Under the pieces are notes generated by a model, which saw only the letters and a list, made by a program, of their open reading frames with translations, was not told the DNA's origin and did not search any database. This document shows positions 19,833 to 29,399 of a stretch of DNA of 64,000 nt, one piece after another. Both the position numbers and the translations under genes were made by a program. Source of the stretch: an uncultured Clostridia bacterium (GTDB lineage Bacteria; Bacillota; Clostridia; TANB77; CAG-508); assembly GCA_934162205.1 (NCBI GenBank), contig CAKPIA010000008.1, positions 10,083-74,082 of the forward strand, given 5' to 3'. How positions within the stretch are numbered: position 1 is the first letter of the stretch; each line of letters opens with the position of its first letter.

Positions 19833-19839
19833 GAACGCA

Positions 19840-19871
19840 AAAAGCTAGTAACATTAAAGTTACTAGCTTTT
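19840..19871. terminator. Bidirectional terminator of leuS and the AlgJ-like gene
   Basis: A perfect 13-bp stem (19840-19852 with 19859-19871) and loop ATTAAA between converging genes; it overlaps the stop codon of the minus-strand gene. Confidence 0.88.
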
Positions 19872-20961
19872 AATTAATATTTACTAAATCTTTTCCTATT
19901 TGATATGATGACCTTTCAACAGCTTCTATTACAACTATATCTGGTTTTATTTTCTCAATTAAATCATATGTGTATTTATCTCTGTGTAGATATACTACCC
20001 TTTTATATAATTTTGAAAAAGTAGGCTTCATATTTGTTCTAAAAGAATCTCCTATAAACATTACTGTTTGATTATTTTGTGAGTTAGAAATATATTCTTC
20101 ATATACATCATTTTTGTCTTCTTTGTATTCTATATTATCATAAAAATTTTTAATATTAGTCTTATTTTCAAATAATTTATCTTGTAAATTTATAAATGTA
20201 GAAAGATCTCTTTTATCTATTTCGTCTGTTTTTTCAAATTCTATATTATTAACATCATAATCAAAATTGTTATTAATTTCTTTTTGGAGACTTACAGTTC
20301 CTATTAATGCTCCTATTGTATTCCAATGAGTGTCATATTTTCTATATAACTGATATTTATCTTTTATATTTAATAAATTTTCTTTTGGATACACTACGTT
20401 AATATTTGAGTTTTTTTTCACATAACTTATAAGTTCTTCTGTTGCTGTATTTTCTGCCTTTTTTATAGATTTAGGCAATTTTTCTGAATATATATTTTCT
20501 TTATCTGGAGCAATCATAACATAAGTTTTTATATTTTGTTCTTTAAACTTATTAATATTATTTTTTAATGTGTTTAATATATTTTCTTTTTCATCTTCTG
20601 TATATTTTTGTGAAGCTGTTAGTTTTTCTATTGTATTATCTCCTCTATAAAAAAGCCATCCGTCTTTTCCTATAATTACACTGCTATCTATAGATGTATT
20701 AAATAACTTATAATTTATTGAAGACCAATATTTTCTTAAATTATTCCTAAATGGTAAATGATCATTATAATAATCATCAAATTGTTTTGGATAATCTACA
20801 ATATTTGATAATTCAAATTTAGGTTTACTTTTTAGTACTCTATTTTCTGTATTTGAAACCTCTTCATTATTACCAAATATCCAAAACAAAAGCTGTGGTA
20901 AAAAAATTATTAATAAAAAGACTATAATTATAATAATATTTGCTGTTTTGTTTTTCTTCAA
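19870..20961 (-). CDS. AlgX/AlgJ-like SGNH-hydrolase acetyltransferase partner
   Basis: 363 aa, starting at a TTG at 20961 preceded by AAGGAGAGG. A signal-anchor (NIIIIIVFLLIIFLPQLLFWIF) is followed by NRVLKSKPKF and an extracellular SGNH-like domain. The Asp-His pair in YDTHWNTIGA and the Ser in FIGDSFRTNM match the catalytic triad of AlgX/AlgJ/DHHW proteins. The gene starts 12 bases after the MBOAT gene on the same strand, so the two form an acyl-transfer pair: the MBOAT protein moves acetyl groups across the membrane and this protein attaches them to an extracellular polymer. The polymer is unknown. Confidence 0.85.
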   Translation of the reverse strand: MKKNKTANIIIIIVFLLIIFLPQLLFWIFGNNEEVSNTENRVLKSKPKFELSNIVDYPKQFDDYYNDHLPFRNNLRKYWSSINYKLFNTSIDSSVIIGKDGWLFYRGDNTIEKLTASQKYTEDEKENILNTLKNNINKFKEQNIKTYVMIAPDKENIYSEKLPKSIKKAENTATEELISYVKKNSNINVVYPKENLLNIKDKYQLYRKYDTHWNTIGALIGTVSLQKEINNNFDYDVNNIEFEKTDEIDKRDLSTFINLQDKLFENKTNIKNFYDNIEYKEDKNDVYEEYISNSQNNQTVMFIGDSFRTNMKPTFSKLYKRVVYLHRDKYTYDLIEKIKPDIVVIEAVERSSYQIGKDLVNIN

Positions 20962-20973
20962 TTAAACCTCTCC

Positions 20974-22389
20974 TTAAAATCTAAAATAAATAAATGGATT
21001 ATATGTATTACTTGCTAACATCATTATGCTTATAAACATTAATAAACATATAACAATAACTTCAAAATATCTATGGTATATTTCTTTTATTTTTTCTCTG
21101 TTTTTTAATTTACTAAAAATAGTCTGTAAAATTCCTGAGAATAGTATAACAACAATAATCATCATTATATTTCTATTATTTATTATTAAGCTTGTATCAA
21201 AATTAACTAATTGTTTTGATGGGCTAATCATAATTTTCATATATTGCAATGCGGATTTTAAAGTATCTGCTCTAAATAATACCCATCCAAAAATAATTAC
21301 TAATAATGCATATATGTGGTTTACAAATTTTAGTTTATTTTTATCTAATAATTCTTTTAATTTTATTCTTTCAATAACTAAAAAGAATCCATTAAATAAT
21401 CCCCAAATAACAAAGTTCCATGAAGCTCCATGCCATATTCCTGTTGATAAAAATACTATTAATAAGTTTATATATGTTCTAATTTTTCCTTTTCTATTTC
21501 CTCCAAGTGGAATATATAAATATTCTTTAAACCATGTTGATAAAGATATATGCCATCTTCTCCAAAATTCTGTAATTGACTCAGAAATATATGGTAAGTT
21601 AAAGTTTTCCATAAATTCAAATCCAAACATTTTGCCTAATCCAATTGCCATATCACTATATCCTGAGAAATCAAAATAAATTTGCAATGTATAGCATATT
21701 GCTCCAAGCCATGCTATTGGCATATTTAAAAATTCTATATTAGAATTAAAAATTGTATCTACAATATAAGCTAATGTATTTGCAAATATTACTTTTTTAG
21801 CTAACCCATATACAAACCTTTTTATTCCATTCGAAAATTTTTCTATAGTTACAGTTCTTTTTTGTAATTGCTCATCAATATCTTTATATTTTACAATTGG
21901 TCCTGCTATTAACTGAGGGAAAAATGATATATATAATGCTAAATTTAATAAGTTTTTTTGAACTTTTATATTTCCTCTATATAAATCAATTATATATGAC
22001 ATTATTTGAAATGTGTAAAATGAAATTCCTATTGGTAATACTATATTTTTATTTGGTATAACATTATGTCCTATAATGTTATCAATATTTGTTGCAATAA
22101 AATTAAAATATTTAAAATAAACTAATAATCCTAAATTAAATATAATTGAAAAAATTAACACAATTGTTTTATTTTTCTTTTTATTACATTTATCTAAGAT
22201 TCTTCCAAATATATAATTTACTAATATAGAAATAAGCATTAATATGATATATTTAGGCTCTCCCCAACTATAAAATATCAAACTAAATATAAGTAATATA
22301 ATATTTCTATATTTTTCTTTTGATATATAATAAACAAATAACAATATTGGTAAAAAAATCCATATAAATGTCATTGAACTAAAAAGCAT
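20974..22389 (-). CDS. MBOAT-family O-acyltransferase (AlgI/PatA-like)
   Basis: 471 aa polytopic membrane protein. Family hallmarks are visible: FFPQLIAGPIVKYKDID, FWRRWHISLSTWFKEYLYIP and LGGNRKG, then STGIWHGASWNFVIWG with the catalytic His. GGAGG precedes the ATG at 22389. The AlgI/DltB branch transfers acetyl or alanyl groups across the membrane; the adjacent AlgJ-like partner argues for polysaccharide O-acetylation rather than D-alanylation, as no dltA or dltC is nearby. Confidence 0.92.
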   Translation of the reverse strand: MLFSSMTFIWIFLPILLFVYYISKEKYRNIILLIFSLIFYSWGEPKYIILMLISILVNYIFGRILDKCNKKKNKTIVLIFSIIFNLGLLVYFKYFNFIATNIDNIIGHNVIPNKNIVLPIGISFYTFQIMSYIIDLYRGNIKVQKNLLNLALYISFFPQLIAGPIVKYKDIDEQLQKRTVTIEKFSNGIKRFVYGLAKKVIFANTLAYIVDTIFNSNIEFLNMPIAWLGAICYTLQIYFDFSGYSDMAIGLGKMFGFEFMENFNLPYISESITEFWRRWHISLSTWFKEYLYIPLGGNRKGKIRTYINLLIVFLSTGIWHGASWNFVIWGLFNGFFLVIERIKLKELLDKNKLKFVNHIYALLVIIFGWVLFRADTLKSALQYMKIMISPSKQLVNFDTSLIINNRNIMMIIVVILFSGILQTIFSKLKNREKIKEIYHRYFEVIVICLLMFISIMMLASNTYNPFIYFRF

Positions 22390-22548
22390 TATTTTCCTCC
22401 ATTTTTATAAAAACGTTTTATTTTTCTTGTGATAATTATATAAACAATTTAATTTTGTAACACAATTGTAACACATATTTAATAATAATGAAATGTATTT
22501 TTTTGTTTTATATTGTATAATAGTTGTGATAAACAAAGGAGTAATGTA

Positions 22549-23664
22549 ATGAGTATTGAATCAGAATTAAAAAAAGATGGAATTGAAGTAACTGAAAAAT
22601 TAGATACATTAACTGTAAATACAATTGCTAAGAGCATTGCACATAGGCTATGTTCTACTTTTCCTGAGTTTAACTTAAATGAACAAGATTTATTTATAAA
22701 ATTATCAAGAATAAATATGTATAGAGCTAAAGTTCCAAATGGTATGTCTGAAGCTAATTATTTTTATAAAAATTCTTCAATATATTTTAATCAAGAAATA
22801 CCAAACGAGGACTTAGAAGAATTTGCTATACATGAGTGTATACATTATTTACAAGAAAAAAAAGATAATAAAAACAATCTTTTAAAATTAGGTCAATGTA
22901 ATTTTGCAGAATTTAAAGCATATGGTATGGGATTAAATGAAGCTGCTGTTCAACTTATGACATCAAAAATTCTTGGTATACCAAACGATTCTGTTAAATA
23001 TTACGGAATTGAATTTTCAACTACTAGTCCTTCTTACTATCCAATGGAATGTGCATTAGTTGCACAAATGGCATTTTTGACTGGAACTACTGTGCTTTAT
23101 GAGAGTACACTTTTTAGTACAGATAAATTCAAAGAGGCATTCAGTTCTTTAACATCAGAAAAAGTATTTTTAGCAATTCAAAATGCTATTGATACAATTT
23201 TATATGCAGAAGAAAATATCATTAAGTTAAATAACAAACTTCAAGAAATAGATGATAGAAATAAAAAAACAGATAATATTATTAAAAAGATTGGTGTAGA
23301 AAAGAAAAAAATATCTTTAACATTTATGAGAACTCAAAATCTAATTATATCTAGTTATTTTGATACTGAATTTAATAAAATATATAGTTTGGAAAAATTA
23401 GAAAACTATAGAAAAAAATTAAGTGAATTTAAAAAATATTTAGGAATAGCTGAAGGTTATACTTTCTATAACGAATACTATTTTAATAAAATGACAGATT
23501 TAGAAAAAAAATATAATGCATTAGAAAATGGTGGTTTGGAAACTGCACTTTACAGCATTGCTAAAAAAGAAAATAAATTTATAACTTTGTTAAAGGCTAT
23601 TAAAAAATTATTTAGTAAATCTGCAACAAATGATGAATATGATTATATACAAAACAGAAAATAA
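22549..23664 (+). CDS. Putative zinc metalloprotease (HExxH) of unknown family
   Basis: 371 aa from the ATG at 22549, which follows AAAGGAG by seven bases. A longer reading from 22513 would start upstream of the -10 element TATAAT (22516-22521). HECIH at residues 95-99 fits the HExxH zinc motif, and GLNEAAVQ gives a candidate third ligand Glu131, a gluzincin-like spacing of about 32 residues. No signal peptide is seen, so it is probably cytosolic. The C-terminal half is Lys/Glu-rich and predicted coiled-coil. Catalytic function is inferred only from the motif; the family is not recognised. Confidence 0.6.
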   Translation: MSIESELKKDGIEVTEKLDTLTVNTIAKSIAHRLCSTFPEFNLNEQDLFIKLSRINMYRAKVPNGMSEANYFYKNSSIYFNQEIPNEDLEEFAIHECIHYLQEKKDNKNNLLKLGQCNFAEFKAYGMGLNEAAVQLMTSKILGIPNDSVKYYGIEFSTTSPSYYPMECALVAQMAFLTGTTVLYESTLFSTDKFKEAFSSLTSEKVFLAIQNAIDTILYAEENIIKLNNKLQEIDDRNKKTDNIIKKIGVEKKKISLTFMRTQNLIISSYFDTEFNKIYSLEKLENYRKKLSEFKKYLGIAEGYTFYNEYYFNKMTDLEKKYNALENGGLETALYSIAKKENKFITLLKAIKKLFSKSATNDEYDYIQNRK

Positions 23665-23697
23665 ATGAACCTAAGATATCTTAGATTCATTTATTTT
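23658..23697. terminator. Long bidirectional terminator
   Basis: A near-perfect palindrome centred on GATATC with one C-A mismatch; arms of about 20 bp run from AAAATAAATGAA to its complement. It ends the converging metalloprotease and uracil-DNA glycosylase genes, whose stop codons lie inside or next to it. Confidence 0.8.
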
Positions 23698-24237
23698 TTC
23701 TTCTAATACTAATTTTAAATCTTTTATAAAATCTATTTTTTTATTTTCATCTCTTAATAGTGCTGCAGGATGCCATGTTGGCATATATTTTATGCCCTTT
23801 TTTTCTACCCATTTTCCCCTACTTGCAGTAATTCCATATTCTTTGCCAAGTATATTTTTTAGAGCTACACTTCCAAGTAGTACGATTATTTTAGGTTTTA
23901 CTAATATTACTTGATTTCTTAAATAATTCAAACAAGCTCCAGCTTCATCTTCTTCTGGATTTCTATTTGATGGTGGTCTGCACTTTACTACATTTGCTAT
24001 ATATACTTCTTCTCTTTTTATTCCTAATGCTTCAAATGCCATATTCATTAATTTACCCGCTTTTCCAACAAAAGGTTCTCCTTGTGCATCCTCATCTGCT
24101 CCAGGTCCTTCTCCAATAAACATTATATCTGCATTTTTATTTCCGGTTCCAAATACTATATTAGTTCTTGTTTTGCATAATTTACATTTATTACAATTTT
24201 TTATTGAGTTTTCTAATTCTTCCCATGTTTCAAACAT
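23671..24237 (-). CDS. Family 4 uracil-DNA glycosylase (4Fe-4S)
   Basis: 188 aa. The N-terminal CNKCKLCKTRT supplies the first two cluster cysteines; motif 1 is GEGPGADEDAQGEPFVGKAG; VVKCRPPSNRNPEEDEAGAC supplies the remaining cysteines; and TWHPAALLR is the catalytic C-terminal motif. These define the thermostable-type UDG4 group, which removes uracil from DNA. It is last in a leftward operon with LD-carboxypeptidase, pgeF, addB and ogg. Confidence 0.92.
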   Translation of the reverse strand: MFETWEELENSIKNCNKCKLCKTRTNIVFGTGNKNADIMFIGEGPGADEDAQGEPFVGKAGKLMNMAFEALGIKREEVYIANVVKCRPPSNRNPEEDEAGACLNYLRNQVILVKPKIIVLLGSVALKNILGKEYGITASRGKWVEKKGIKYMPTWHPAALLRDENKKIDFIKDLKLVLEEKINESKIS

Positions 24238-24249
24238 TTTAATTCCTTC

Positions 24250-25170
24250 TTACTTTACACATTTTTCTAATAATTCTATTTTTACTTCTTTTGTTGTATC
24301 TATTCTTGCTTTTATTCCTATAGGAATAACTGTTTTGGTTTCTATATGTCCAAAATTGTTAGATTTTATAATTGGAAAATTATAATCATCTCCGATTACA
24401 TCTAATAATATTTTTTCTAGTTCAATATTACTTTCATGCTCATAATTTCCTAGCCATAAACCTTTTATTTTGTCAAATACACCATTTTGTTTCATATAAT
24501 ATAAATTATTACTAACAAGAACTGGAGAAGATTCAAATCCTAATTCTTCTATAAATAAGATTTTATCTTTAAAATTTATTTTATATTTACCAGAGACTAA
24601 TTGAGTAGTTAAACTTAAATTACCACCTACTAGTTCTCCTTCTGCAATTCCTTCTCTTATAGTTTTATATCTAGATTCTTCTTTTCCAAACTCTAAACTG
24701 CAATTAACAAATCTATTAATTGCTTCTTTGTAACTATAATCTGTTTCATCTGTGGCAATTGTTTTAAAATTTGTTGCACTAAAAGTTACTAGTCCTGTTT
24801 TTTCATGAATAATATTTGTAAGTGATGTTATATCACTATAACCACATATTATTTTAGGATTTTGCTTTATTAATTCAAAATCTAAATATTCAAAAACAGA
24901 ATTAGAATTATTTCCTCCTTTTGCACACCAAATCATTTTTACATCTTTATTTCTAAACATGTCATTTATATCGTCTGCTTTTTCTTTGGCAGTAGCTGTA
25001 TATTGATTTGTATTTGAAAATAAATTTTTGGAAAACAATACTCTAAATTCATCATTTTCTACAATCTCTTTTGCTTTTTTAACTTCTTCTATATTTTCAT
25101 CTATCACTGGATTTGATGGAGCTACTACTCCTATTATATCTCCTCTTTTTAGTCTTTTTGGTAATATCAT
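24250..25170 (-). CDS. S66-family LD-carboxypeptidase/MccF-like peptidase
   Basis: 306 aa. GDIIGVVAPSNPV opens the fold; the nucleophile Ser is in ICGYSDITSL; GGNLSLTTQLVSGKY carries the oxyanion and Glu region; NNFGHIETKTVIPIG contains the catalytic His. Members cleave L,D-bonds of murein tetrapeptides in wall recycling, or inactivate microcin C. Next to pgeF, recycling is the more likely role. AAGGAG lies correctly before the ATG. Confidence 0.88.
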   Translation of the reverse strand: MILPKRLKRGDIIGVVAPSNPVIDENIEEVKKAKEIVENDEFRVLFSKNLFSNTNQYTATAKEKADDINDMFRNKDVKMIWCAKGGNNSNSVFEYLDFELIKQNPKIICGYSDITSLTNIIHEKTGLVTFSATNFKTIATDETDYSYKEAINRFVNCSLEFGKEESRYKTIREGIAEGELVGGNLSLTTQLVSGKYKINFKDKILFIEELGFESSPVLVSNNLYYMKQNGVFDKIKGLWLGNYEHESNIELEKILLDVIGDDYNFPIIKSNNFGHIETKTVIPIGIKARIDTTKEVKIELLEKCVK

Positions 25171-25186
25171 AAAAATCTCCTTTATA

Positions 25187-26026
25187 TTATTTTAATTCTA
25201 TTAATGCTGTTGCTAAACCATATCCTTCTTTTTCTACTCTAAAAGAGTGAATTATATCAGAGTTACATACACTACAAATTCCACAATCTATAATATTTTC
25301 ATCTTTTAGTCCCTGCTCTTTTAAAATTACTCTATTAATTAAAACAGTATCTATATTCCATTTATTTTCTTTTTCTGATTTTTCTATAATTTCATTAATT
25401 TCTTCTAAATCTTTAAATTCATTATAAAACATATCTTTTACATCTTCTTCAACTTCAAAATGGCATTTTCTTATACTTGGTGCAACACAACAAATAATAT
25501 TTTCTGGTTTGCAATTAAATTCTTCTTTCATTTTTTTAACCGCTTCAACAGATATTCTTTGTAATGTTCCTCTCCAACCTGAATGAACATTTGCAATAAC
25601 TTTATTTACTGGGTCAAAAAACAATAACAATATACAATCAGCATTTGTAGTTGCTAATATTAAATTTTTCTTATCTGTTACAAGTCCATCTGTTTGATTG
25701 TATTTTTCCACTCCAAAATCAGGTTCATTTTCATTTACTTTTTTATCTACATATTTTACATTTTTAGTATGAGCCTGATTTGTTTTTACAATATCTATAT
25801 AGTTTGTATCTATGCTATCACATAAATTCTTATAATCATTTATTGCTTTATCATATTCTTCCTTTGGAAGAGGTTCTTTATTTGCTCTTGCTGTTCTAAA
25901 ATTTGTATTTATTCCTAAACTATAAGCATGTTTTAAAATATCTTTATATTCTAACAATTTTCTAAATTGTAAATACTCAATTCCATCTTTTTTTACATGA
26001 ATAACATTTTCATTTGATAACTCCAT
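25187..26026 (-). CDS. pgeF: Peptidoglycan editing factor PgeF (multicopper-fold purine nucleosidase family)
   Basis: 279 aa. The family core is plain: TTNADCILLLFFD, NVHSGWRGTLQRI with the zinc-site His, APSIRKCHFEVEEDV with the Cys ligand, and a C-terminal CSVCNSDIIHSFRVE. Formerly called YfiH or laccase-domain protein. In E. coli PgeF prevents wrong amino acids entering murein peptides; purified relatives also act on purine nucleosides. The adjacent LD-carboxypeptidase supports a wall role. AGGAGG precedes the ATG. Confidence 0.9.
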   Translation of the reverse strand: MELSNENVIHVKKDGIEYLQFRKLLEYKDILKHAYSLGINTNFRTARANKEPLPKEEYDKAINDYKNLCDSIDTNYIDIVKTNQAHTKNVKYVDKKVNENEPDFGVEKYNQTDGLVTDKKNLILATTNADCILLLFFDPVNKVIANVHSGWRGTLQRISVEAVKKMKEEFNCKPENIICCVAPSIRKCHFEVEEDVKDMFYNEFKDLEEINEIIEKSEKENKWNIDTVLINRVILKEQGLKDENIIDCGICSVCNSDIIHSFRVEKEGYGLATALIELK

Positions 26027-26035
26027 AGCTACCTC

Positions 26036-29000
26036 CTATTTACTAACTTTTTTCTTTATATCTTTCATAACATCATCCTTTGTTCTTTTATCTATGTAAT
26101 TGTATTTATTATTACAAAATCCTGGGTTAAAAGAACATATTGCTTTATAATGACAATAATCACAAGGTTTTACTCCATCTTTATTATATGGTTTTAGATC
26201 TATTTTTCCAGAATATATCTCTTTAGCAATTTGCTTTATTGTATAATTCATATATTTTTGTAAATCTTCAAATTCTTCTTTAGTCACTCCATTTGTCCTT
26301 TTAGGACTTACATTACCCGATTTATCTATATATGCTGGAACTAAATTTGAAGCACCTGTATCTAATTTTTTATCATGCATTTTTATTACTTTTACATCAG
26401 CCAAAATTAAACCTTTCATTTTAAAATTAGATTTGATTTTTTCTTCTATTTCTTCTTCTGTCATCTTCTTATCTGCTTTTATTATTTGTTCTAATAAACT
26501 AAAATACAAAATTCCAGCAGGCATCAAATCTTCTACTTTGCAAACAGCATCCATATATGTAAGTAATTGAATTTGCAAACCTGCATATACTTCGTTTAAG
26601 TCTATATTTTTAGCAGATGATTTATAATCTATTATCCTTAAATAATTTCCATCTGTACCTTTTGCAATATCAATTCTATCTATTTTGCCTGTTATCTCTA
26701 CTTTTTTGCCATCATCTAGCTCTAACAAAATTGGTTTGTATTTCCCTTTTTCTCCAAATTCTAATTCTGTACCTAAAACATTAAAATCACTTTCATTTAA
26801 TGTTTGTAAAATATATTTCATTGCTTTTGTTAAGATTCTTTTTAATCTAATAACTAATGTTTTATACTTAGCAGTAGATGTAAATATATAATTTTTAGAC
26901 AGTTGTAATTTTTCTTTAACTATTTTATCTATTATATTTTTTATATCTTCATCTGTTAATTCATTTAAATCCAATTTTGAGTCTTTTGTATATGTAAAAA
27001 ACTCATCTATTACTTCATGCATAAATGTTCCTGTATTTAAACTTTGAATTTTTAATTCTTCTTTTTCTTTTAAATTTAATCCATATTTTAGATAATAAGA
27101 AAATGGACACTTTCTATATTGTTCTAGTTTAGATATGCTTGTTTTTAAATTATTTCCATATAATTTATTTATATTTTCTTCATTTATATCTTCTGGCATA
27201 TTTGTATATTGCAATCCTCTTAAATCTTCTTGCAATTTAATATTATATTCTTTATCTTTTTTATAATACTGATAAATTTCATACCAAACGTCATCAATGT
27301 TTTGCTCTGTTTTTAACTGATATATATTTGCTAAAAGATCTTCATATGTTTGTTTTTTATTTATAATTTCATATTCTTTATATATAACATCACTTTTTTC
27401 CTGTATTTTAGGGAATATTTTTTTAACCTTTGTTATTAAAACTGACGGTCTTAAAGATTTTCCTTCTAAATCTGATGATGTATATGACAAATAAATTTTT
27501 TCTTCTGCTGTTGTAAATGTTTTGTATATATTAAAATTATCTTCGTATAATATTTCTAATGTAGTCTTTGCAAGTTCTATTCCATCTTGTTTTAATTTTT
27601 GTCTGTCTTTGTCATTTAAAAATCCTTCATCTCTTTTTACGTTTTGAAAAACTCCATCATTTAATCCTATAATAAATGTAGCCTTTACCTTATGACTTCT
27701 TGACCTATCTACATCTCCTACAATTATCTGATCTTGTACTTCTGGTATTTTGCCTAATTCACTATTTTTTAAACCTATTTTAAAAATCTGGATAAATTTA
27801 TCTATTGTTATTTTATCATCTTTAAATACAATAACCATATCATCTAATATATTTATTATTATATTTAGTGTTAAAGCATATTCGTTTGCATATTCTAATA
27901 AATTATTATCTTCAAATTCAAAAATTTTTTGCTTAACTTTTTCTTCTATATTTTGTTCAAGTAGAAAATTATATATTTGCATACAAATATTTTTTACTGT
28001 TTTTTCTTTATCTATATTTTCTTTTAGCTTGTCTAATGGTTTTACTATTTGTTTTCTTAAACTATTTAAATTATCTATTTCTTCCTTATCTTGTTCTTTA
28101 TCGTATCCATATATAAAATCTTTATGCCATTTATTTTTTTGAATTCCATATTTAATACAGTAATTTTCTAATTCAAATATTTTATCTTGGTCTATATCTA
28201 AAAATCCAGATTTTATATAATTAAACATTGCTTTATATGACCAATTTTTTGAAAATATATCCAACACGGATAATATATATTTTACAATTATATTTTGGTT
28301 TAAATCTTTTTTTTCATCAATAAATACAGGTATATCAAATTTACTAAATATCGCTTTTATTAAATTTGAATATGTATCTATATTTTTAGTAATAACTGAT
28401 ATATCTTTATATCTATATTCTTCATTTTTTACTAATTTTACTATATTTCTAGCAACTTCTTCTATCTCTGTGTATGGATCCTTTGCTAAAAATAATTGTA
28501 TATTTTTTATCTCATTTTCATATTTTTTATAATTATTTTTATATAAATTATCTTCCAAATGTTTTAACTCTGGTGTTTTAAATCTTTTGGTTTCATTTAG
28601 ATTAATTTTTTCTACTTCTATATTTTCAATTTCTGCAATTTCTAGTAATTTTGACATTGTTATTTTATTTGTATAATATATATCTGTTTCTGAAATAGTA
28701 TTAAAATCTAAATTATTTGAACCGATAGTTATATTTACCTGTTTTGCAATTTTCATTAATTTTTGTATAATGTCATATTCTTGGCTTGTAAACCCAGAAA
28801 ATTCATCTATATAAATACAACTATCTTTAAACATATCTGTTTTGTCTATCTTTTCTGTAAGCATTGTTAATAAATCTGTTTCATCAATATATTTATTTTC
28901 AATATGTTCTTGAAATTTTTGGTATACTAAATTTATATCTTCAAGCTTTGTTTTTAAATATGTATCATCTATATCATCAATTTCATTTTGTAATATTTCT

Positions 29001-29392
29001 TTATTAACTCCATGTTTTTTTAATTCAGTTATTGCATTACCAACTAATTCTACATTATCATCAGATTTTCCTAAAAATTTTAGTTTTGATTTGTTATTAT
29101 TTAAAATACTGTATATAAGCATTGCTTTACCAGTTTTTGATAATGTTTCTTTTTTTAATCCTCCAACTTCACTTAAAATTCTATATGCCATTCTATTAAA
29201 TGTTATAACTTCCGCATTTACAACTGCATCATCTTGTGTTATATCCATTAACTTTTTTTCGGCTGTAAATGAAAACTGTTCTGGAGTAATTACATATATG
29301 TTCTTTTCTTTTTTTATTAAATTTGATATTTCATTAAAACAAAAACTACTTTTTCCTGTTCCTGACTTTCCATATATTATTTTTAAACTCAT
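26036..29392 (-). CDS. addB: Helicase-exonuclease subunit AddB
   Basis: 1118 aa from the ATG at 29392; GAAGGAG inside the ogg stop region is 12 bases upstream, a little far. Walker A YGKSGTGKSSF lies at the start, EEKIYLSYTSSDLEGKSLRPSVLI in the helicase core, and the RecB-type nuclease domain ends with RIIDYKSS. Four cysteines for the Fe-S cluster are present: one in QYRKCPFSYYLKYGL and three in PCDYCHYKAICSFN. AddAB processes double-strand breaks. addA, which normally follows directly, is not adjacent: pgeF is. Confidence 0.93.
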   Translation of the reverse strand: MSLKIIYGKSGTGKSSFCFNEISNLIKKEKNIYVITPEQFSFTAEKKLMDITQDDAVVNAEVITFNRMAYRILSEVGGLKKETLSKTGKAMLIYSILNNNKSKLKFLGKSDDNVELVGNAITELKKHGVNKEILQNEIDDIDDTYLKTKLEDINLVYQKFQEHIENKYIDETDLLTMLTEKIDKTDMFKDSCIYIDEFSGFTSQEYDIIQKLMKIAKQVNITIGSNNLDFNTISETDIYYTNKITMSKLLEIAEIENIEVEKINLNETKRFKTPELKHLEDNLYKNNYKKYENEIKNIQLFLAKDPYTEIEEVARNIVKLVKNEEYRYKDISVITKNIDTYSNLIKAIFSKFDIPVFIDEKKDLNQNIIVKYILSVLDIFSKNWSYKAMFNYIKSGFLDIDQDKIFELENYCIKYGIQKNKWHKDFIYGYDKEQDKEEIDNLNSLRKQIVKPLDKLKENIDKEKTVKNICMQIYNFLLEQNIEEKVKQKIFEFEDNNLLEYANEYALTLNIIINILDDMVIVFKDDKITIDKFIQIFKIGLKNSELGKIPEVQDQIIVGDVDRSRSHKVKATFIIGLNDGVFQNVKRDEGFLNDKDRQKLKQDGIELAKTTLEILYEDNFNIYKTFTTAEEKIYLSYTSSDLEGKSLRPSVLITKVKKIFPKIQEKSDVIYKEYEIINKKQTYEDLLANIYQLKTEQNIDDVWYEIYQYYKKDKEYNIKLQEDLRGLQYTNMPEDINEENINKLYGNNLKTSISKLEQYRKCPFSYYLKYGLNLKEKEELKIQSLNTGTFMHEVIDEFFTYTKDSKLDLNELTDEDIKNIIDKIVKEKLQLSKNYIFTSTAKYKTLVIRLKRILTKAMKYILQTLNESDFNVLGTELEFGEKGKYKPILLELDDGKKVEITGKIDRIDIAKGTDGNYLRIIDYKSSAKNIDLNEVYAGLQIQLLTYMDAVCKVEDLMPAGILYFSLLEQIIKADKKMTEEEIEEKIKSNFKMKGLILADVKVIKMHDKKLDTGASNLVPAYIDKSGNVSPKRTNGVTKEEFEDLQKYMNYTIKQIAKEIYSGKIDLKPYNKDGVKPCDYCHYKAICSFNPGFCNNKYNYIDKRTKDDVMKDIKKKVSK

Positions 29393-29399
29393 TATTAGT

